Of a stretch of 16,545 nucleotides of DNA, positions 5,879 through 13,357 are shown piece after piece. The stretch spans positions 1-16,545 of the forward strand of contig JBJELW010000071.1 in the NCBI GenBank assembly GCA_051879315.1. Reading direction: 5' to 3'. Source of the stretch: Roseburia_C sp051879315 (GTDB lineage: Bacteria > Bacillota > Clostridia > Lachnospirales > Lachnospiraceae). Below the pieces are notes generated by a model. The model saw nothing but the letters and a program-made list of their open reading frames with translations, ran no database searches and was not told where the DNA came from. The position numbers and the translations under genes are program-made. Every line of letters begins with the position of its first letter. Position 1 is the stretch's first letter.

Positions 5879-7030
5879 ATGGATACCAACGAAAAAGCAA
5901 TTCAGATGCACAGACAATGGAATGGAAAACTGGAGACTGTCTCCAAGACTCCGGTAAAGAGCAGAGAAGATCTCTCTATCGCATACACTCCGGGTGTTGC
6001 AGCTCCCTGCCGCATCATTGCTGAAAATAAAGAGGAGGCCTACAACTACACCATTAAGGCTAACACTGTTGCCGTGGTTTCTGACGGAAGCGCTGTTCTT
6101 GGTCTGGGTAACATCGGACCCTACGCAGCCATGCCGGTTATGGAGGGCAAATGTGTTCTATTTAAAGAATTCGGCAATGTGAATGCTGTTCCCATCTGTC
6201 TGGACACACAGGATACCGAGGAAATCATTACCGCAGTAAAAAATATTGCCCCGGCCTTCGGTGGCATTAATCTGGAGGATATCTCCGCTCCCCGCTGCTT
6301 TGAAATCGAGGAACGTCTGAAAAAAATGCTGGACATTCCCGTTTTTCATGATGACCAGCATGGAACCGCTATTGTAGTTTTGGCCGGCATCATTAATGCC
6401 ATGAAGGTCACCGGAAAGGACAAGGAAACTGCAAAGGTAGTTGTAAACGGTGCAGGTTCTGCCGGCGTGGCCATCACCCGTCTCCTGCTGACCTATGGAT
6501 TTAAAAATGTCACCATGTGCGACCGTCTGGGTATCATCGGCAAGGATTATCCGGACCTGAACTGGATGCAGAAGAAAATGGCCGAGGTAACCAACCTGAC
6601 CAACCAGACCGGTACTCTGGCAGATGCATTGAAAGGTGCAGATATCTTTGTTGGCGTATCAGCCCCTAACATTGTGACACCGGAGATGGTTTCATCCATG
6701 AACCATGACTCCATTCTCTTTGCCATGGCAAACCCCACCCCGGAAATCATGCCGGAGGCAGCCAAGGCTGCCGGTGCCCGGGTGGTTGGAACCGGAAGAA
6801 GCGACTTCCCCAACCAGGTCAACAATGTAATTGCATTTCCAGGTATTTTCAAGGGCGCTTTGGAAGGACGTGCTACCCAGATTACAGAGGAAATGAAGCT
6901 GGCTGCCGCACTTGCCATCGCCGGCCTGGTTTCCGATGAAGAACTGTGCGAAGACTTCATCATGCCGGAGGCTTTTGATCCCAGAGTGGTTGATGCTGTA
7001 AGTCAGGCTGTGAAGTCCCATATCAAATAA
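5879..7030 (+). CDS. NAD-type malic enzyme (malate dehydrogenase, decarboxylating)
   Basis: The enzyme oxidatively decarboxylates malate to pyruvate and CO2, linking C4 acids to pyruvate in the cytoplasm. At 383 residues it is the short bacterial form without the C-terminal phosphotransacetylase-like domain of the long MaeB type. Visible features are the catalytic Tyr36 in AYTPGVAAP, Lys91 in MEGKCVLF, metal ligands Glu133/Asp134 in LEDISAPRCFEIE and the DDQHGTA motif (158-164), and a Rossmann GAGSAG (191-196). Asp215 at the end of the second strand favours NAD over NADP; this is inference. The ribosome binding site AAGGAG is well placed. The stop codon overlaps the next start (TAATG), so it is coupled to the radical SAM gene. 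Confidence 0.95.
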   Translation: MDTNEKAIQMHRQWNGKLETVSKTPVKSREDLSIAYTPGVAAPCRIIAENKEEAYNYTIKANTVAVVSDGSAVLGLGNIGPYAAMPVMEGKCVLFKEFGNVNAVPICLDTQDTEEIITAVKNIAPAFGGINLEDISAPRCFEIEERLKKMLDIPVFHDDQHGTAIVVLAGIINAMKVTGKDKETAKVVVNGAGSAGVAITRLLLTYGFKNVTMCDRLGIIGKDYPDLNWMQKKMAEVTNLTNQTGTLADALKGADIFVGVSAPNIVTPEMVSSMNHDSILFAMANPTPEIMPEAAKAAGARVVGTGRSDFPNQVNNVIAFPGIFKGALEGRATQITEEMKLAAALAIAGLVSDEELCEDFIMPEAFDPRVVDAVSQAVKSHIK

Positions 7031-8007
7031 TGACAGAACACAAAACCAACATTTACCGGGCAGATAAGCCCTACTACTCTGTCAATGAATATCTGAAGAA
7101 TACCTACGGGGAAAAGGTATACCGGATTTCCCTTGACGCAGGTTTTTCATGCCCCAACCGGGACGGATACATCAGCACCGATGGCTGCGCCTTCTGCTCT
7201 GCCGGGGGCTCCGGCGATTTTGCCGGTTCCAGAGATCTGTCCATCACAAAACAGTTACGTCAGGGCAAAGAGCAGCTGCGCAGTAAATGCGACTGCCATA
7301 AGTTTATCGCATATTTTCAGGCTTTTACCAACACTTATGCCCCTGTGAAGGTACTGCGTGCCCTCTACACTGAGGCGATGGAAGATCCGGAAGTGGTGGC
7401 GCTGTCCATTGCCACCCGGCCGGACTGTATCAATGAAGAGGTTGTTGCCCTCCTGTCGGAACTATCCCTGCAAAAGCCCATCTGGATCGAACTGGGGCTG
7501 CAAACCATCCACGATGAAACCAGAAAACGGATGAACAGCGGCTTTTCCTATCCATGCTTTTTGGACGCTGTAAGTCATCTTCATGCAAACAGAATTCCTG
7601 TGATTGTGCATTTGATCTTAGGGCTTCCGGGAGAAACAAGGGAGGATATCCTCTCTTCTGTCCAGACAGTATCTGCTCTTCCCGTCTGGGGAATTAAACT
7701 CCAACTGCTGCATGTCCTTAGGGGCACCGCACTGGGCTTACAGTATCTGGAAAAACCCTTTCCGGTCTATACCCTGGAAGAATATACAGAACTTTTGATC
7801 GACTGTATCGAACAGCTCCCGGCAGAGATGGTGATTCACCGCATTACCGGTGACGGACCACGGGCACTGTTAATCGCCCCTGTTTGGAGTCTGGACAAGA
7901 AAAAAGTATTAAATTATATTCACAGACGTTTTCGGGAACGGGGCACCTGGCAGGGACGGCTGAGTGAAAAAAGATGTAAATCAGAAGGAGGAAACAAATA
8001 TGGCTGA
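7030..8007 (+). CDS. TIGR01212 family radical SAM protein (YhcC/YtqA-like)
   Basis: The 325-residue protein has an N-terminal radical SAM cluster motif, Cys41-x11-Cys53-x2-Cys56, followed by a TIM-barrel pattern including ATRPDC, WIELGLQT and HLILGLPGET. These match the YhcC/YtqA (TIGR01212) group. Bacillus YtqA has been linked to tRNA wobble-uridine modification (MnmL), acting with the methyltransferase YtqB; I recall this and cannot check it, and no ytqB neighbour is visible. The ATG overlaps the malic enzyme stop by one base. The 3' end overlaps the DUF4364 start by 8 bases, so all three genes are translated from one message. The catalytic role here is not established by the sequence. Confidence 0.9.
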   Translation: MTEHKTNIYRADKPYYSVNEYLKNTYGEKVYRISLDAGFSCPNRDGYISTDGCAFCSAGGSGDFAGSRDLSITKQLRQGKEQLRSKCDCHKFIAYFQAFTNTYAPVKVLRALYTEAMEDPEVVALSIATRPDCINEEVVALLSELSLQKPIWIELGLQTIHDETRKRMNSGFSYPCFLDAVSHLHANRIPVIVHLILGLPGETREDILSSVQTVSALPVWGIKLQLLHVLRGTALGLQYLEKPFPVYTLEEYTELLIDCIEQLPAEMVIHRITGDGPRALLIAPVWSLDKKKVLNYIHRRFRERGTWQGRLSEKRCKSEGGNKYG

Positions 8008-8515
8008 ACCGGCAACCTTATATAAACTGATGGTATTGTATATGCTGGATAATGTTGAATTTCCGCTGACCAATGCACAGATTACAAATTTCTTCCTTGA
8101 AAAAGAATACACCGACTATTTTTCCATCCAGCAGACCATCCATGAACTGGACTCCTCTGAACTGTTAAGTATCGAGGCTACGCAAAAAAACACCCTCTAC
8201 CGGATCACTCCCGCCGGAAAGGAAACCTTAAAATTTTTTCAGGACAAGATTTCCGTTTCCGCCATGGAGGACATCCGCAGTTACTGCAAAGAACATGAGA
8301 TGACCATGAAGGCCGGAAATGCTTATCTGTCCGACTATTACAAGGCTTCCGACCAAAGCTATGCAGTGCGATGCCTTGTGCGGGAACACGGGGTCAACCG
8401 CATGGACCTGACACTGATGGTGAAAAATAAAGAACAGGCAGAAGCCATTTGCCTGAACTGGCAGGAGCAGGCAGACGAAGTGTTTGCCTGCCTGATGGAT
8501 ATGCTGGTGAAATAA
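8000..8515 (+). CDS. DUF4364 family protein, winged-helix-like N-terminus
   Basis: This 171-residue protein begins MAEPATLYKLMVLYML and matches the DUF4364 family, found mainly in Clostridia. Residues about 1-75 have the helix-turn-helix-wing pattern (PLTNAQITNFFL, FSIQQTIHELDSSELL, NTLYRITPAGKE) of small DNA-binding regulators; the rest is a mixed alpha/beta domain with no known activity. The ATG at 8000 has an AGGAGG site 8 bases upstream; a longer in-frame start at 7964 lies inside the radical SAM gene and lacks such a site. It overlaps that gene by 8 bases. Its coupling to two metabolic genes suggests a regulator, but the target is unknown. Confidence 0.88.
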   Translation: MAEPATLYKLMVLYMLDNVEFPLTNAQITNFFLEKEYTDYFSIQQTIHELDSSELLSIEATQKNTLYRITPAGKETLKFFQDKISVSAMEDIRSYCKEHEMTMKAGNAYLSDYYKASDQSYAVRCLVREHGVNRMDLTLMVKNKEQAEAICLNWQEQADEVFACLMDMLVK

Positions 8516-8579
8516 AATCCACCGTTGGCTGGTATATGTTTTCTCCTATAACAGATACATATACCCCAACGGTGGATTT
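8515..8579. terminator. Strong bidirectional terminator between convergent genes
   Basis: A 14-bp perfect stem, AAATCCACCGTTGG (8515-8528) with CCAACGGTGGATTT (8566-8579), continues after a two-base bulge as GGTATATGT (8531-8539) with ACATATACC (8557-8565). The loop has 17 bases. T-rich tracts follow on both strands. The left arm starts at the last base of the DUF4364 stop codon, and the right arm ends at the flavin reductase stop, so it serves both operons. Confidence 0.92.
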
Positions 8580-9146
8580 CTATTTTTTCTTCTTCACACT
8601 GTAGCCAAAGGAACCCAGCTTTTCTCCCAACAGAAAGTACTCTCCGTGGGAATACGTCACGAGTCCTGCCTGATTCAACTCAAACTTTCCTTTTTCGTCC
8701 AAGTAGAAATCCTCTATGGTGATTCCCGCCACATCCGCAAGGAACAGGTCATGACTCCCCAAAGGAATAATCTGACGGACACGACACTCAATATTAACCG
8801 GACTCTCCGCAATTCCGGGACAAACCACATGGCAGGAAGGCTGCTGTGTAAGATGCATTTCCTGAAACTTGTCCACGTCCCGTCCGGATTTCACACCGCA
8901 GTAATCGGTGGCTTTTACCAGATCCTGCGTCACCAGATTCACAACAAATTCTCCAGTTTCCCGGATGATTCCGTAAGAATAGCGCTCCGGCCGTACGGAT
9001 ATTGACAACATGGGAGGATTGGTACATATGGTCCCCGCCCATGCTACAGTTATGATATTAGGCCGCTCTCCCGGACGCGCGCAGCTTACCATCACTGCTG
9101 GCAGGGGATAGAGCATATTGCCACCTTTCCAATGTTGCTTTGCCAT
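8580..9146 (-). CDS. Flavin reductase family protein (FMN-binding split barrel)
   Basis: The 188-residue protein matches the flavin reductase-like / FMN-binding split-barrel family: an N-terminal PLPAVMVSCARPGERPNIITVAW segment, then PPMLSISVRPERYSYGII and FVVNLVTQDLVKATDYCGVKSGRDVDKF. Members bind FMN and reduce flavins or act as electron-transfer or regulatory proteins; the substrate here cannot be told. No signal peptide or membrane segment is seen. The ribosome binding site AGGAG overlaps the stop codon of the pyrophosphatase gene, 9 bases upstream, which indicates co-transcription and coupling. The tail is a run of four lysines. The stop codon abuts the shared terminator. Confidence 0.87.
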   Translation of the reverse strand: MAKQHWKGGNMLYPLPAVMVSCARPGERPNIITVAWAGTICTNPPMLSISVRPERYSYGIIRETGEFVVNLVTQDLVKATDYCGVKSGRDVDKFQEMHLTQQPSCHVVCPGIAESPVNIECRVRQIIPLGSHDLFLADVAGITIEDFYLDEKGKFELNQAGLVTYSHGEYFLLGEKLGSFGYSVKKKK

Positions 9147-9155
9147 GAAATTCTC

Positions 9156-10802
9156 CTAGCTGTTCTGCTGCTGGATTCCCGCTATCAGCGTGGGAATCAG
9201 CTGTTTTTTTCTGGAAACTACGCCCTTCAGGTGAAACTCTCCCTTTTCATCCGGCGCCCCGTAACATCTTTCCAGGAGTTCCTGCGCCTGTGTTCCTGCA
9301 CAAATCACCTCAGATTCCTCCTCCAAAATATCTGTCAGCATCACAAATACCGCCTGAAGACGCTGCTCTGCCAGCGGAGTGTCCAGATAGGGCAAAAGCT
9401 TTGTCTTCACGTGCTCTAACTCAATCTGACTCATGGCGCTAAGCTGTGCCACACCGAAATCAAACTCATCCACCTGGAACGTCTTAAAATCCTGATAAAA
9501 CAATTCCTCTGTGGTCTTTTTCTTAAAATCACTTCCCGCCTGAAACATGGCCTTGGCCAGGGACTCTATATCCACATCCGCAATCCGGGCCAGCGCCTGT
9601 GCTGCCTGCCGGTCCACCTGTGTACAGGTGGGGGAACGAAACATCAGTGTATCGGAAATGATTGCCGCCAAAAGAAGTCCTGCAATCTTCGGTTCGATTT
9701 CCACGCCTTTCTCCTGATACATCTGATAGATGATGGTGGAGGTACATCCCAAGGGCTGATTCCGGAAAAATACCGGGGAAATGGTCTCCAGACTTCCCAA
9801 TCTGTGATGATCGATAATTTCTAAAATTTCCGCGCCGTCAATTCCGTCTACTGCCTGTGATTTCTCGTTATGATCCACCAGAATCACCTGCTTTTTCTGC
9901 ATGTTTAGGAGATTTCTCCGGGATATCATGCCGGCATAATGCCCATCCTCATCCAGCACCGGGAAATCCCGATGACGGACCTTCGACATCACTTCCTTCA
10001 CATCGTCCACATAATCCTCAAGCTCAAAAGTGATGAGATTTTCCTTTTTCATAATGTATTTGATAGGCATACTCTGATTGATTAGTCGTGCCACCGTAAA
10101 CGCATCATAGGGGGTGCTGATTACCACGCAATCCTTTTCTTTAGCAAGCTGAACTATCGTCTTGGCAATCTTGGCATTCTCGCAGACAATAATGCAGCTG
10201 GCATTCATCTCCAGCGCACAAAACTGGGATTCGTAACGATCCCCCAGAATTACCAGATCATCCGCCTCGATATATTCCTCCATCATATCCGGTGTCATGG
10301 CTGCCACAACCACCTTGCCCTTGACAAAGTAGCCGTGCTCATTTCCGGTAATCAGCTGACCATTCAGAGTGTCAATTATATTTTTATATTGTGTGCGGGC
10401 AGTGGCCAGAATACGGTTGTCCAGTACTTCCATATAAGATTTGGCGATGTCACCGGTCACCACAATTCCCTCCAGCTGGTGTTCTGAATTAGTGATGGGC
10501 AGGGATACCACGTCCAACTGCTTCATCAGTTCCCATGCACGCTTGATGGAAATATGACTGCTGACCCCCTCGGTCCTGCGGTAGGCAATATCCTTGATCT
10601 GTGCCCCCACATCCTTAACATATTCCGGTACCTCAATGCCAAAAAAGTCCAGGACATATTGAGTTTCCTCATTAATATGCCCTGCACGTTTCGCTTCAAA
10701 TATTCCCTCTTCTGTTTTATTTTTTAAATCTGCGTATGCAATTGCCGCACATATGGAGTCCGTATCCGGATTCTTGTGTCCAATCACCCAAGTCTTCTTC
10801 AT
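9156..10802 (-). CDS. Family II manganese-dependent inorganic pyrophosphatase with CBS and DRTGG domains
   Basis: The enzyme hydrolyses pyrophosphate to phosphate and drives biosynthetic reactions. The 548-residue protein has the split DHH catalytic domain: GHKNPDTDS (8-16; His9, Asp13, Asp15), DHN (310-312), DHH (331-333) and SDT (383-385). The DHHA2 signature SRKKQ is at 530-534. Inserted after residue 62 is a regulatory block: CBS (about 70-125), DRTGG (about 130-245) and CBS (about 250-305). In studied clostridial relatives this block binds adenine nucleotides, with AMP/ADP inhibiting and diadenosine polyphosphates activating. The ribosome binding site is weak (GGAATAGG). It starts 27 bp after the coiled-coil gene. 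Confidence 0.95.
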   Translation of the reverse strand: MKKTWVIGHKNPDTDSICAAIAYADLKNKTEEGIFEAKRAGHINEETQYVLDFFGIEVPEYVKDVGAQIKDIAYRRTEGVSSHISIKRAWELMKQLDVVSLPITNSEHQLEGIVVTGDIAKSYMEVLDNRILATARTQYKNIIDTLNGQLITGNEHGYFVKGKVVVAAMTPDMMEEYIEADDLVILGDRYESQFCALEMNASCIIVCENAKIAKTIVQLAKEKDCVVISTPYDAFTVARLINQSMPIKYIMKKENLITFELEDYVDDVKEVMSKVRHRDFPVLDEDGHYAGMISRRNLLNMQKKQVILVDHNEKSQAVDGIDGAEILEIIDHHRLGSLETISPVFFRNQPLGCTSTIIYQMYQEKGVEIEPKIAGLLLAAIISDTLMFRSPTCTQVDRQAAQALARIADVDIESLAKAMFQAGSDFKKKTTEELFYQDFKTFQVDEFDFGVAQLSAMSQIELEHVKTKLLPYLDTPLAEQRLQAVFVMLTDILEEESEVICAGTQAQELLERCYGAPDEKGEFHLKGVVSRKKQLIPTLIAGIQQQNS

Positions 10803-10829
10803 ATATTCGCCTATTCCATTCTATCACTA

Positions 10830-11807
10830 TTATACAAAATTGAATGCTCCGATGGAATATAAAATAAAAATCACCAGCACTACAAAATCTATGATGGCAA
10901 ACCAGGCAAGGCACTTTACATAGCCCTTCACATTGGCCAGGCTCTGCTCCAACTCTTCGTTATCCTCCAGCTTTACTGCCAGATCCTCAATGAGATTCTG
11001 CATATTGCGGTAACATTTTACATCCTCCGCATGTATCTTTTCGGAAAGTTCCAGTTTCATGGTGTCCAGCTGGGATGAAATTTCCTTCAGAGACTCCTGC
11101 ATCTGTGCCGTCTGCTCTACGGTACGGCTGCCGGCATCGTGAACATCATTTACAATTTGGTCTGAGATAGAGTTTAACTTCTCCTCCACCCGTCCCATCA
11201 TTTCCTGCATCTGTGCCGTCTGCTTCTCTGAATGTCCGGTAACATCGGTAACCAGCTGATCAGAGATGGAGGTCAGTTTACTTTCCACCCGATCCAGCAT
11301 CTCATCCATCTGAGAATGTACACCATTAAGCAACTCATTGGCTTCAGACTGACGTTCGTTCAGTGTCTGCTGCAACTGCTGGGCCTTCTCCTCCCGGGCA
11401 TCCACAATACTCTGCAGCTGTTGGGCCTTCTCTTCCTTGGAATCCAACAACCCTTGCAGTTTCTTGGCTTTCTCCCGGAACTCATCGATCTGTTTTAACA
11501 GAAAATCGTCCTTCTCCAATTTTTCTGCCATCCTTTCCATGGTGTAAGCTGCCTCGGAATCGCTTACAATCTCAAATCCCACTTGTCTGTCGTTATTGTC
11601 AACAAACGACTCCATACTCTCAGCCTCCTGTAGTTCTTCCTTATTCCGAATTTTTTCCTCGGCATCTACAGGCTTCACCAGCTTATATGGCTGCGGATGA
11701 TGCACTGTACTTTCTTTATTCTTTCTCTTTTGTTGTGGCTGGCCATATACATGCTTTCCACGATGCGGACTTACAATCTGTCTGATTTTATCCATTGTAC
11801 GGCTCAC
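10830..11807 (-). CDS. Tail-anchored coiled-coil protein of unknown function
   Basis: I do not recognise a named family. The 325-residue protein starts at GTG, supported by GGAGG 8 bases upstream; the first ATG is four codons further in and less well placed. A basic, Pro/Gln-rich N-terminus (1-45) is followed by a long, heptad-like, Gln/Glu/Lys/Met-rich coiled coil (about 90-295) and one C-terminal membrane segment (299-320) with only five residues beyond. Two internal repeats are clear: a 14-residue KEEKAQQLQ unit (122-149) and a ~37-residue unit with SISDQ and QTAQMQE (167-201, 201-239). The bulk should face the cytoplasm. Its own promoter overlaps the trmD stop codon. It occupies the place where rplS usually follows trmD. 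Confidence 0.85.
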   Translation of the reverse strand: MSRTMDKIRQIVSPHRGKHVYGQPQQKRKNKESTVHHPQPYKLVKPVDAEEKIRNKEELQEAESMESFVDNNDRQVGFEIVSDSEAAYTMERMAEKLEKDDFLLKQIDEFREKAKKLQGLLDSKEEKAQQLQSIVDAREEKAQQLQQTLNERQSEANELLNGVHSQMDEMLDRVESKLTSISDQLVTDVTGHSEKQTAQMQEMMGRVEEKLNSISDQIVNDVHDAGSRTVEQTAQMQESLKEISSQLDTMKLELSEKIHAEDVKCYRNMQNLIEDLAVKLEDNEELEQSLANVKGYVKCLAWFAIIDFVVLVIFILYSIGAFNFV

Positions 11808-11882
11808 AACTTGTTCCTCCCATTACTGCTGTATCCTGATAAGTCGATTCAATATTTTTATCGTTTTGATAACACTCTCTTA

Positions 11883-11911
11883 ATAATAGCATTTTACATA
11901 TTTTTTGTCTA
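11883..11911 (-). promoter_or_regulatory. Promoter of the coiled-coil gene
   Basis: On the minus strand TAGACA (11906-11911), 17 bp, TATTAT (11883-11888) matches the sigma-A consensus at 10 of 12 positions with ideal spacing. The trmD stop codon (11909-11911) is part of the -35 box. Transcription would start near 11876, giving a leader of about 70 bases. Confidence 0.72.
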
Positions 11912-12613
11912 CACTGCATTTTCCGGCGTCTCCCGGTTCCGCAATAAATCCGGTCTTCGCTGCGCGGTGCGCAAAATTGACTGTTCCCTGCGCCACGCAT
12001 CCACCTTGGCATGATCCCCCGACAGCAAAACAGCCGGAACACTCTTTCCTTTCCAAACCTCCGGTCTGCTGTACTGTGGATATTCCAAAAGATTATCTTC
12101 AAAGGACTCTGTGGTTTTGGACTCTGAATTAGACAAAACCCCCGGCACCATACGGGAAATGGCATCCACCAACACCATAGCCGGCAGTTCCCCTCCCGTA
12201 AGCACATAATCCCCAATGGAGACATAGTCTGTCACGATTTCTTCTAACACACGTTCATCTATCCCCTCATAATGACCACAGAGCAGAATCAGGTCTTTCT
12301 CTTTTGCATAATCCTTTGCCATACACTGCCGAAAGGTAGGACCCTGGGGTGTAAGATAAACAGTGCGGGGCATATACCCAATCCGTGTCACAACGGACTC
12401 CCATGCATCATACACCGGCTGTGCCTGCATCACCATGCCTGCGCCGCCTCCATAGGGATAATCATCCACTTTTTTATGTTTATCTATCGTATAGTCCCGA
12501 ATATTGATGGTCTCTATATGAATCAGATTCTTCTCCATAGCCCGGCCTATAATGCTGGTGGAAAGCCCCTGACTCACCATATCCGGAAATAATGTCAAAA
12601 TATAAAAGTTCAT
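11909..12613 (-). CDS. trmD: tRNA (guanine-37-N1)-methyltransferase
   Basis: TrmD adds a methyl group to G37 next to the anticodon and prevents frameshifting. The 234-residue protein shows DDYPYGGGAGMVM (50-62), the trefoil-knot SAM-binding motifs CGHYEGIDERV (112-122) and DYVLTGGELP (135-144), and the catalytic Asp173 within FEDNLLEYPQYSRPE. The length is near the usual 240-250. An AGAGGA ribosome binding site precedes the ATG. A 185-bp gap occupied mostly by repeat element E separates it from rimM, although the two are normally closely spaced. No rplS follows. Confidence 0.97.
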   Translation of the reverse strand: MNFYILTLFPDMVSQGLSTSIIGRAMEKNLIHIETINIRDYTIDKHKKVDDYPYGGGAGMVMQAQPVYDAWESVVTRIGYMPRTVYLTPQGPTFRQCMAKDYAKEKDLILLCGHYEGIDERVLEEIVTDYVSIGDYVLTGGELPAMVLVDAISRMVPGVLSNSESKTTESFEDNLLEYPQYSRPEVWKGKSVPAVLLSGDHAKVDAWRREQSILRTAQRRPDLLRNRETPENAV

Positions 12614-12662
12614 TCTATCCTCTCATCCTATTCTGTGCCGAAAAAATATTTATTATTATTTT

Positions 12663-12796
12663 GTATCTGTTCAGTGCCTTCACTGATACGATTCGCAAAC
12701 CCATGAAAATCGGCTACGCCGATGGGGTTTGCTCACACCTGAATCATGTTCTTACGGCCTCATCAGCAAGTGATTCGGCCTGTTCTGAACAGTTAC
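12663..12796 (-). mobile_element. 134-bp palindromic repeat E, MITE-like, copy 2
   Basis: The ends GTATCTGTTCAG (12663-12674) and CTGAACAGTTAC (12785-12796) are inverted repeats matching at 11 of 12 positions. An 8-bp direct repeat ATTATTTT flanks it (12655-12662 and 12797-12804); the right copy contains the rimM stop codon. Internal stems are GTATC/GATAC (12663-12667/12685-12689), GCAAACCC/GGGTTTGC (12695-12702/12725-12732) around ATCGGC/GCCGAT with a GTA triloop on the minus strand, and GAATCA/TGATTC (12741-12746/12771-12776). It aligns over its whole length with element B, with compensating stem changes. It splits rimM from trmD. Confidence 0.83.
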
Positions 12797-12797
12797 A

Positions 12798-13319
12798 TTA
12801 TTTTTTCTTATTCAGATCCCGCAGCCCATCCAGCAAATGCACGGTAATCTGCTTATTCTCCAGGTCTATATTTTTAATACAATCCTCGATGGCGGGAACC
12901 AGGATTTCCTCATCGTCCTTCCGCAACACATAAATATCATTTGCCGCTGTCTGAAGCACATCATATAAAACGCCAAGATCCTCCCCCTCATCGGAGATTG
13001 CGGAAAGCCCCAGCAGATCTGCTATGAAATATTCTCCCTCTTCCAGCTTCACCGCATTCTCTCTTGTGACCAGAAGGTCCTTCCCCTTATATTTCTCAAT
13101 GTCATTGATATTATCAATTCCCTTAAATTTCAAAATCACCAGATTCTTAAAAAATCTTGCCTGAGACACCTCCAGTTCCAGGTGCTCCTTCCCCGTATCC
13201 AAAATCACATGTTTCAGCTTTTTAAACCGCTGTACATCATCGGTGGTGGGATATACTTTAACCTCTCCCCGCACGCCATGAGTATTTGCAATTACTCCAA
13301 CACGTAATAAATCTGTCAT
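12798..13319 (-). CDS. rimM: 16S rRNA processing protein RimM
   Basis: RimM helps mature the head of the 30S subunit and binds protein S19. The 173-residue protein starts MTDLLRVGVIANTHGVRGEVKVYPTTDD, the conserved RimM beginning, followed by an N-terminal beta-barrel (about 1-90) and a C-terminal PRC barrel (about 95-170) containing DLLGL and EILVPAIEDCIKNID. The ATG at 13317-13319 is preceded by AAGGAGAAC. The frame stays open upstream to 13481, but that part reads through palindromic element F and is not conserved RimM sequence. The stop codon lies within the flanking direct repeat of element E. Confidence 0.96.
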   Translation of the reverse strand: MTDLLRVGVIANTHGVRGEVKVYPTTDDVQRFKKLKHVILDTGKEHLELEVSQARFFKNLVILKFKGIDNINDIEKYKGKDLLVTRENAVKLEEGEYFIADLLGLSAISDEGEDLGVLYDVLQTAANDIYVLRKDDEEILVPAIEDCIKNIDLENKQITVHLLDGLRDLNKKK

Positions 13320-13357
13320 AGTTCTCCTTCTTGATATATTATTATCTCCCATTTTCG

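Noticed and set aside
8515..8579. Mobile-element end or operator at the convergent junction
   Set aside because: A long stem with T-rich tracts on both strands exactly between two stop codons is fully explained as a bidirectional terminator.
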